Assembly (NCBI GenBank): GCA_039881145.1
Contig: JAYKKI010000090.1
Location: 5,987,501 to 6,051,500, forward strand
DNA: 64,000 bases
From: Druceiella hillmani
Lineage: Eukaryota > Arthropoda > Insecta > Lepidoptera > Hepialidae
Reading direction: 5' to 3'
A program made the position numbers and the translations under genes. The notes below the pieces were generated by a model. The model had not been told where the DNA came from and did no database searches. It saw only the letters and a program-made list of their open reading frames with translations. Shown here piece by piece: positions 57,100-64,000 of this stretch. Each line of letters opens with the position of its first letter. Position 1 is the first letter of the stretch.

Positions 57100-59295
57100 T
57101 AAAAAGAATGAGAAAGTAAAACCATACGAACCATAACTTGTTTTGAGAACCTGGTATCCTTTGGAAAGTTAGAACAATTTGGTGTTATATTTAATTAAAT
57201 CTTGTTTTTTATTAAACTTTGCTCCTTGGCCTGTAATAATGTGCTCTATTATTTTCTTATGTTAAATGCAAATAATAAATATTCTTGTCTCCATGAAAGT
57301 TATTACTTCATAGAATTTAATTTTCTTAATAAAAATTCAATTTAAAAACATCTGCTAATATATTATGCTGTTTCGTAATTTGCGATTAATAAATCGATTG
57401 CTTGATATCGTAGTGAGCGGCGAACGATTGAGAAATGTTCGGGCTACAAAACACCTCTGGTAAGATTTTGAGTGGGGATGTAGTTGTGCATCGCAATGTT
57501 ATCAGCACTTCAAAATATCAGTTTTGAGTATATAGAAGATTTTTTAATATACAAAGCGGCCTTTATTAAAATAATTAATGAACGTTTTTATGCACGTCTA
57601 TCGTGAATACGCAATGTATATAAAACATTGTAAAATTTTATGTGAAATAACCAATGATAATTATAATATCCCAAAGTATCCTGGTATTTTGAAAAATATA
57701 TTTGTATAAAACTTCTTAATTAATCTCTTTCTAATGTGCAAAATTTTAAATATCGTAATAAATTAATTTTTTAGTTTAGACATTCAAATTATCATAATGT
57801 TATTTTTTAATTTAGATACTTAGTAATTACTTTAAACTATGTTATTAAACTGTTATTTTATTTATTTTTGTCTTCGTCGCTAAATTCACTCATTAGATTA
57901 TGCGGGATACATCCCTGTAATTTAATTAAATCGAATGACTTCGTTGTTTACCAGAACCATCGCGCATTTTCTCGTTTAATCTGCATCCAAAAAATTAATA
58001 CCATAATGGAGAGTACAAACATTTTCTCAAATAAAATGGCGAAATGCTGAGTTATAATGCTCTGACATCGACGAAACTCTGTTTGAAAACTCTCGTATTT
58101 TCATTAGTCAGTTTGTTGTATCGCATATAGATAATAAATTAATAAATATTTTAGTACGTACGTACATACTAACGTACGTAACATTAAAGTTTCGTAGAAT
58201 ATAAGTTTCTTTGAAAAAATTTAGTTTAGATATATCGGCTAATTTGTATTGCTGCTTTAGCTCGATATTGTGGTGAACAGTCGATAAATGTGCGAATAAC
58301 ACAACAATTTTATAATATTTCTTGCGAGCGAATAAGAATACGTGACTCAAGTGTGCGGAAACGAGAACGAATCGCACACCTCCATGATGATTATGAGCAG
58401 AATTGGGAGCCTACGCCATATTGTAATTTGCACCTTAAAAATTCATTTGTTTCAAACTGGCGACACGTGCCTTCACACAATCTGGCGAACGTACTAGTTC
58501 TATCTTGTTTTATGTCCTGTGATATTTATGTCAAATATAAATTATTAATGTGAATTTGTCATGTTTAAATAAGCTATTGAATAAAAGCATCGTTTGTGAT
58601 GTTTATCGTCATGGTAAATCGAATAAACAAGATGTAGTCTTATTATCAATTCTCTGTTTTTATAATTATTCAGATTTTTTCCTCGTGCAATATTTAAATT
58701 GTTTGCCGCGGTAGGGGTGACAAATTTTTTGAGTGGATTATAATATATACTCTATAACGCCATATCTTATGTGAAATTTATAGAAATAATGAATATTTCC
58801 TTGTTAGTAATATTCCGACAATGAAATATTTACGTCGACCAGTAAAATTATGCGGCTCACAAGGATGCTAATCGCATTTTCTTCTGTAGTTGCATACTAA
58901 AAACAAAGGAAACTAGTATAGCGTCTGTACAAGGATGGCAAGATGGAGGCTAAATATTTCCATCGTTTTTATATTTAGGCTACCTGTGTTATTTAAGTTT
59001 TCATAATGTTATTCGTGTTATATACGTTTTCATAATTCTACTCGAACTTAGTTTGCATGAAGTTACCCGTATTATTTACATTTTAATTTGCTACCTGATT
59101 TTATTTACAATTCACTTCTCAAAAGTGAAACGTTTCGTTGATAATGGACATAAGACTTGTGACAGTGACGGTGAATGTACCGACTATTCTTTATATGGTA
59201 TTAAACCGGGATCTTCGCGCAATGCAGTGCTAACAATACTGCCTAATTGACTAATTGACGTATCATAAAGCTTCATAAATCCTGGTGTCATAAAG
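57100..59295. other. No gene called; two weak plus-strand frames
   Basis: 58290-58553 (RIRDSSVRKRERIAHLHDDY then EQNWEPTPYCNLHLKNS) and 59053-59250 (a hydrophobic start, then KRFVDNGHKTCDSDGECTDY then SLYGIKPGSSRNAVLTILPN) have more balanced composition than the background but lack splice or domain support. They lie in the region between the 60.4-kb gene end and the 50.2-kb island. Confidence 0.35.
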
Positions 59296-59302
59296 ATATA
59301 TC

Positions 59303-59329
59303 TATATATATATATATATATATATATAC
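59303..59329. repeat. (TA)n microsatellite
   Basis: About 13 TA dinucleotides. Confidence 0.95.
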
Positions 59330-60375
59330 TACGACTTGTTTGTGAAAAATCCTCTCTGTGTAAAAACTAGGGGAAAAAAGTGTAATGGCATAATCAGGAT
59401 TCAGCCCAAAGTACTGATTAATATTTTCCAGTACATATCTGAAGATACACTACCTAAAATTATAAATAATTTTTGAGACCCTTATAACATGCCCTCTCAA
59501 AGGCCACATCACACTACATGTGTAATTTAAATTTTTACTTACTTAGTACTTAGTTTGCCCCCCTTTTCATAAAAAAAATTATGATTAAGAGATAGAATTA
59601 TTAAAAAAAAATGGAAGCTACTTTATGCATTGTAACAACTGTACGCTATTTATAAAGGAAAACGCTCAAAAAAAAAAATAGAAAATTCTGGCTTTAAACG
59701 CACTCAGACCAGAAAAACATTTATTGTTATATCATAATTACCAATTTTAATAAACTCTTGAAAAATGCTTAACTGTTCCTATCCTTTGATTACCATTATA
59801 TTACAATTTGAATAGCTTAGTCGACGCAAAATATTATATCATTATAGATGGTTAATGATTACTGAGACTGTGTTTAACGTTGTTAATGCTTTTATTAAAA
59901 ATGGTAAGTTAATTTTTGTCACATCGGTTATAGACAGACTTTAAGTATTGTTCAAGCCTTATGTCACTTCGGTATTCGTTAAATTAAAAAAAATGTACAT
60001 TTATGAAACTCCCGTGTTAAAATAGATGTTGTTCCTTCGATAGGCCTTTTTTCTTTTATTTTTCCCTCGTCTGTGATTTAATGACAAAAAATATTTACTG
60101 TCTATATTTTTATTTAAATATTTGATATCTCAGGTTTACATGTACTATTTACATAACCTATATCAACATAATTTAAAATTTATTATAGCGTCTGTTCCTT
60201 ATTTCGTACGTAAAGTTTTAATATTGTACATCAAATAATTCTGGAGTTAAACCGGGTCATATATGACTAGAAATGCTACTTATTGTTATAAAAGCTTCTC
60301 ACAACTGTTCGTCGAAAAAAAATTCAATTTAGATAAAGTTTATTACATTTGTCAGTATTATATATTTTAATACTT
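59330..60375. other. AT-rich stretch, no gene seen
   Basis: Probably downstream flank of the minus-strand gene ending at 60.4 kb. Confidence 0.5.
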
Positions 60376-60396
60376 TTTCATATCCTTATTTACAAT

Positions 60397-60406
60397 TTTA
60401 TTTATT
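60397..60406 (-). terminator. Polyadenylation signal (overlapping AATAAA pair)
   Basis: On the minus strand AATAAATAAA lies 43-52 bases past the stop codon at 60449, the usual place for a cleavage/polyadenylation signal after a short 3' untranslated region. Confidence 0.6.
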
Positions 60407-60448
60407 TACGAAAGCTTACTTATCACCGAGTTAACGTATTATTTCAAG

Positions 60449-60644
60449 TTATTTATTGGTATTTGAATCATTGACCCACGGATACTGTAGACAACTGTTT
60501 AAGTCTCCGGCGGATCTTCTAAATGTACCTGAATCTGTGCCTGGGCTAGTCTGGTTGTAAGTAAGTCCTACAGCGTTAGTTGCAGCCTGCCGTAGACGTT
60601 GAACAATATCCAGAAGCATCAGTTTCTTCTTTATAACGAGTTTT
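60449..60644 (-). CDS. 3'-terminal coding exon of an unidentified gene
   Basis: A pyrimidine-rich acceptor (AACTCCAACCCGTTACAG) precedes the exon at 60644. One base completes a codon, then 64 codons follow to TAA at 60449-60451: KLVIKKKLMLLDIVQRLRQA, then ATNAVGLTYNQTSPGTDSGT, then FRRSAGDLNSCLQYPWVNDS, then NTNK. The first part is a basic, probably helical segment; the rest is polar and Ser/Thr/Asn-rich, as in a cytoplasmic C-terminal tail. The patch is near 45% G+C, against 30% around, and an AATAAA pair follows. I do not recognise the family. Upstream exons should lie to the right, beyond or among the 166-bp satellite, and are not visible in this window. Confidence 0.7.
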
Positions 60645-61224
60645 CTGTAACGGGTTGGAGTTAATTTGGATAAGATAATTGTAACCGAATAATTTTTGTT
60701 TAGAAGATGAATAACGCACGCAGTTAAGTTCTTTTCTATTAGTAAGAGTTGAGGATAAATTTAATATGGCGTAGGTAAAATAAATATGTGTAGAGAAATC
60801 TTAAATGGGATTATTATCTGATAATACATTTATATTTTCCATTTGATATTTTTAAAATAATTGATTGGCACGATGAAACTAACGTGTTAGAATAAACCGA
60901 AAATCAAAATTCGTTATCAATTTTGAGTCCAATAGATTAAAAATTACCGGAAAATTATTTATATAATGCAAAATGTTTTAAGATAAACAATTTTGTGAAG
61001 CTTTTTTACGTCGATAAAGAAAAGAATTGAAATTAATTCAAAAAGTTAATTCAATTAATTAAATTTTTGTCATCGTGAACATTTTTATGATGATTCTGAA
61101 TACATCAAGAAATTTTGAAAAAGGAAATGATCACAAATAGAATTCGCATCGTTAGTGTTCCGTGCTGTAAATTTACTCTGCGAATGAATGGTCTTGTTTT
61201 TTGCCATCATACGTTTATTTCGTT
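60645..61224. other. Probable intron of the gene ending at 60449
   Basis: AT-rich, no exon recognised. Confidence 0.45.
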
Positions 61225-63048
61225 ATCGTTTTATAAGGCAATGATTTGAAGCTAATTTATGGCTTTATTTACAAAATAATATTAAAAAAGTTCCTTTTAT
61301 CGTAATTTGAAGCAATAAACTTTGCCTCTCTACTAAGGTTTATTTGTAGTCACCCGAATTATTTTAATTGAAAATATCTTCAATGTACACATTGTTTTAT
61401 AAGATAATAAATTGAAGCTAATTTATGGCTTTATTTACAAAATAATATCGAAAAAGTTCCTTTTATCGTAATTTGAAGCAATAAACTTTGTCTCTCTACT
61501 AAGATTTATCTGTAGTCACCCAAATTATTTGAATTGAAAATATCTTTAATGTACACATTGTTTTATAAGACAATAATTTGAAGCTAATTTATGGCTTTAT
61601 TTACAAAATAATATCGAAAAAGTTCCTTTTATCGTAATTTGAAGCAATAAACTTTGTCTCTCTACTAAGGTTTATCTGTAGTCACCCGAATTATTTTAAT
61701 TGAAAATATCTTTAATGTACACATTGTTTTATAAGATAATAATTTGAAGCTAATTTATGGCTTTATTTACAAAATAATATTGAAAAAGTTCCTTTTATCG
61801 TAATTTGAAGCAATAAACTTTGTCTCTCTACTAAGATTTATCTGTAGTCACCCGAATTATTTTAATTAAAAATATCTTTAATGTACACATTGTTTTATAA
61901 GATAATAATTTGAAGCTAATTTATGGCTTTATTTACAAAATAATATTGAAAAAGTTCCTTTTATCGTAATTTGAACAATAAACTTTGTCTCTCTACTAAG
62001 ATTTATCTGTAGTCACCCGAATTATTTTAATTAAAAATATCTTTAATGTACACATTGTTTTATAAGATAATAATTTGAAGCTAATTTATGGCTTTATTTA
62101 CAAAATAATATCGAAAAAGTTCCTTTTATCGTAATTTGAAGCAATAAACTTTGTCTCTCTACTAAGATTTATCTGTAGTCACCCGAATTATTTTAATTAA
62201 AAATATCTTTAATGTACACATTGTTTTATAAGATAATAATTTGAAGCTAATTTATGGCTTTATTTACAAAATAATATTGAAAAAGTTCCTTTTATCGTAA
62301 TTTGAAGCAATAAACTTTGTCTCTCTACTAAGGTTTATCTGTAGTCACCCGAATTATTTTAATTGAAAATATCTTTAATGTACACATTGTTTTATAAGAC
62401 AATAATTTGAAGCTAATTTATGGCTTTAATTACAAAATAATATTGCAAAAGTTCCTTTTATCATAATTTGAAGCAATAAACTTTGTCTCTCTACTAAGGT
62501 TTATCTGTAGTCACCCGAATTATTTTAATTGAAAATATCTTTAATGTACACATTGTTTTATAAGACAATAATCGGAAGCTAATTTATGGCTTTATTTACA
62601 AAATAATATTGAAAAAGTTCCTTTTATCGTAATTTGAAGCAATAACTTTGTCTCTCTACTAATGTTTATCTGTAGTCACCCGAATTATTTTAATTGAAAA
62701 TATCTTTAATGTACACATTGTTTTATAAGATAATAATTTGAAGCTAATTTATGGCTTTATTTACAAAATAATATTGAAAAAGTTCCTTTTATCGTAATTT
62801 GAAGCAATAAACTTTGTCTCTCTACTAAGATTTATCTGTAGTCACCAGAATTATTTTAATTGAAAATATCTTTAATGTACACATTGTTTTATAAGACAAT
62901 AATTTGAAGCTAATTTATGGCTTTATTTACAAAATAATATTGAAAAAGTTCCTTTTATCGTAATTTGAAGCAATAAACTTTGTCTCTCTACTAAAGTTTA
63001 TCTGTAGTCACCCGAAATATTTTAATTGAAAATATCTTTTATGTACAT
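61225..63048 (+). repeat. Satellite-like tandem array, 165-166-bp unit, eleven copies
   Basis: Units start at 61225, 61391, 61557, 61723, 61889, 62054, 62220, 62386, 62552, 62717 and 62883 (counting from the ATTG of ACACATTGTTTTATAAGA). Each contains TTTGAAGCTAATTTATGGCT, TTCCTTTTATCGTAATTTGA, CTTTGTCTCTCTACTAAG and CTGTAGTCACCCGAATTATT. Identity between units is about 95% by eye. The first and last units are the most diverged, as is usual at array edges. Units 5 and 9 each lack one base. Shared variants (GATAATAA or GACAATAA; AAGATTTATC or AAGGTTTATC; ATTAAAAAT in units 4-6 only) show that neighbouring units were copied together. Confidence 0.97.
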
Positions 63049-63720
63049 GTATCGAATTCTTCATTTTTTTCTTTAGTCTTCTATTACATGCAAAGACTGT
63101 CACGTTTTTGAAGTGAAAATTCTTTGGGGGCAATGAGAGTAAAATTTCAAGGTCTAATTTCGTGCAACGGTTTTATGCAATGTTTAGTTGTAACGTCTGA
63201 AAGTAACAAATCTATCACAAGAAGGACGGAAACTTAGCTAACAACTGAGAAAGATAGATGAACACGACAGAATTAGACAAAAAGTGCAAACATGTGCGAA
63301 AACAAACAAAAATGGCGCTCACTATTGCTATCAGCTGTTGTGTACGGTATGTGTGTCAAAAGTAAACTGTCAAATTTTTGTCAATTTATTTATCTATTTA
63401 CAATTGATTTATTACTAATTTTCCGTGTAGTTTAAGTTAGTTAAGTTTAGTTTAAATTATTTAGTTAAGTTTAAATTATTAAAGGTAGTTAAGTTTAAAT
63501 TATTTAACGAACCCGCACATATACTTGTCGTAAATATACTTTATAACAGGAGCGATATATCCCGCCTTTTTTCAGCCGCATTCAGCACTGGCATTGCACT
63601 GTACTGGCATTGCAGCTATTTTTCTCTCTTTCTGCCGTATTAACCTTTACTTGCAATCGATATTTAGGTCACCGAAGAAATTTAACTTCTTTCACGTATG
63701 CTGAGTTGTACGCGATCAAT
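63049..63720. other. Mostly AT-rich; a weak plus-strand start at 63312
   Basis: AAAAATGGCGCTC at 63312 begins MALTIAISCCV and reaches GTACGGTATGTG, a possible donor at 63347. It is too short to call. Otherwise a TTAGTTTAAATTATTTA-type short repeat lies near 63430-63510 and a CTGGCATTGCA duplication near 63587-63614. Confidence 0.25.
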
Positions 63721-63721
63721 T

Positions 63722-63727
63722 TTTATT
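63722..63727 (-). terminator. Polyadenylation signal AATAAA
   Basis: On the minus strand, AATAAA about 50 bases beyond the TGA of the 63778 exon. Confidence 0.55.
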
Positions 63728-63777
63728 TTTAAATTTTATGTGACCAAAAAATATATTTTTGTATATCGAATTCTTCT

Positions 63778-63911
63778 TCATCTGGTTTCAAAAATAAAAT
63801 TGTTCACCCAATCGTCTGGATCCTCAAAATTCATTAATGACTCATAAAATTCCGATTCATATATTGTAATGTGACTGATATTCTTAATTAAAACTTCACA
63901 GCTAACGGTAT
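63778..63911 (-). CDS. 3'-terminal coding exon of a second unidentified gene
   Basis: The acceptor GCAACATTTTTCAG precedes the exon (first base 63911). Two bases complete a codon, then 43 codons run to TGA at 63778-63780: TVSCEVLIKNISHITIYESE, then FYESLMNFEDPDDWVNNFIF, then ETR. It is the only open frame across the exon. The acidic NFEDPDDW stretch is distinctive but I cannot place it. An AATAAA follows about 50 bases downstream. The phase differs from the 60644 exon (two leading bases here, one there), so the two are not simple alternative ends of one donor; most likely they belong to two genes. Upstream exons are off the right edge. Confidence 0.6.
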
Positions 63912-64000
63912 CTGAAAAATGTTGCGATCATTATACAGACGGATCTTAAGTGTATTCCTAGAATAACAAGTTTGTCTAATTTTGAAGAATAAAAATTAAC

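Noticed and set aside
59053..59250. Small secreted-peptide gene (hydrophobic start, KRFVDNGHKTCDSDGE)
   Set aside because: Only two cysteines, no clear signal cleavage or promoter, and no homologue I can recall; kept as a note only.
61225..63048. CRISPR-like array
   Set aside because: Units are contiguous with no unique spacers and the sequence is animal; it is a tandem satellite.
63312..63346. First exon of a rightward gene (MALTIAISCCV)
   Set aside because: 11 codons with a moderate donor is too little evidence; it lies between two leftward gene ends.

Overview
This is an animal nuclear genome window, about 70% A+T, and most probably from an insect of the moth/butterfly order (Lepidoptera). 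The evidence is the overall composition, many long (TA)n runs, a spliceosomal exon of the muscle protein family Zasp, RTE-type LINE remains, a tRNA-derived SINE with an RTE-like tail, and several copies of a dispersed repeat whose edge reads like CGGAACCCT, which I know from lepidopteran introns. Order-level placement is inference. There are no bacterial-style genes, operons or CRISPR arrays. Most open frames in the window are chance or repeat-derived.

Genes. The one coding exon I can assign to a family is on the minus strand at 42425-42566. It encodes the ZM motif of a Zasp/ALP-Enigma family Z-disc protein (VHKQFNSPIGLYS). No other Zasp exon is recognisable, so the gene must have very large introns here. 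At the right end, two minus-strand 3'-terminal exons, each with acceptor, stop codon and AATAAA signal, lie at 60449-60644 and 63778-63911; their families are not recognised. On the plus strand, 10260-10360 is a candidate exon with a good acceptor, a start codon, a signal-peptide-like N-terminus and a GTAAGT donor. Weaker coding-like segments lie at 2262-2546, 3527-3673, 21988-22188, 30973-31278, 36826-37008 and 46045-46257. Four GC/CpG-rich islands (about 12.05, 18.0, 31.9 and 50.2 kb) carry TATA-like boxes and splice-donor-like motifs and look like promoters or first exons in the AT-rich background. The minus-strand TATA at 50.37 kb lies between the 60.4-kb gene end and the Zasp exon and could serve a Zasp isoform.

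Mobile and repeated DNA. 80-1015 is a decayed LINE open frame. 54165-54380 is the 3' end of an RTE LINE. 25745-25990 is a tRNA-derived SINE. The most striking family is a palindromic element with seven copies (near 2.8, 13.7, 43.0, 47.5, 53.4, 56.2 and 56.8 kb). Its intact form is a roughly 40-base asymmetric tail joined to two arms of about 112 bases. The 47.5-kb copy contains a perfect 232-base palindrome. Copies are flanked by 7-12-base direct repeats, and one is inserted in another repeat, which exposes its ends.

Tandem arrays are abundant: eleven 165-166-base units at 61225-63048, six 39-base units at 28853-29096, and degenerate arrays with units of about 20 to 250 bases elsewhere. The rest, more than half of the window, is AT-rich sequence in which I see no gene.
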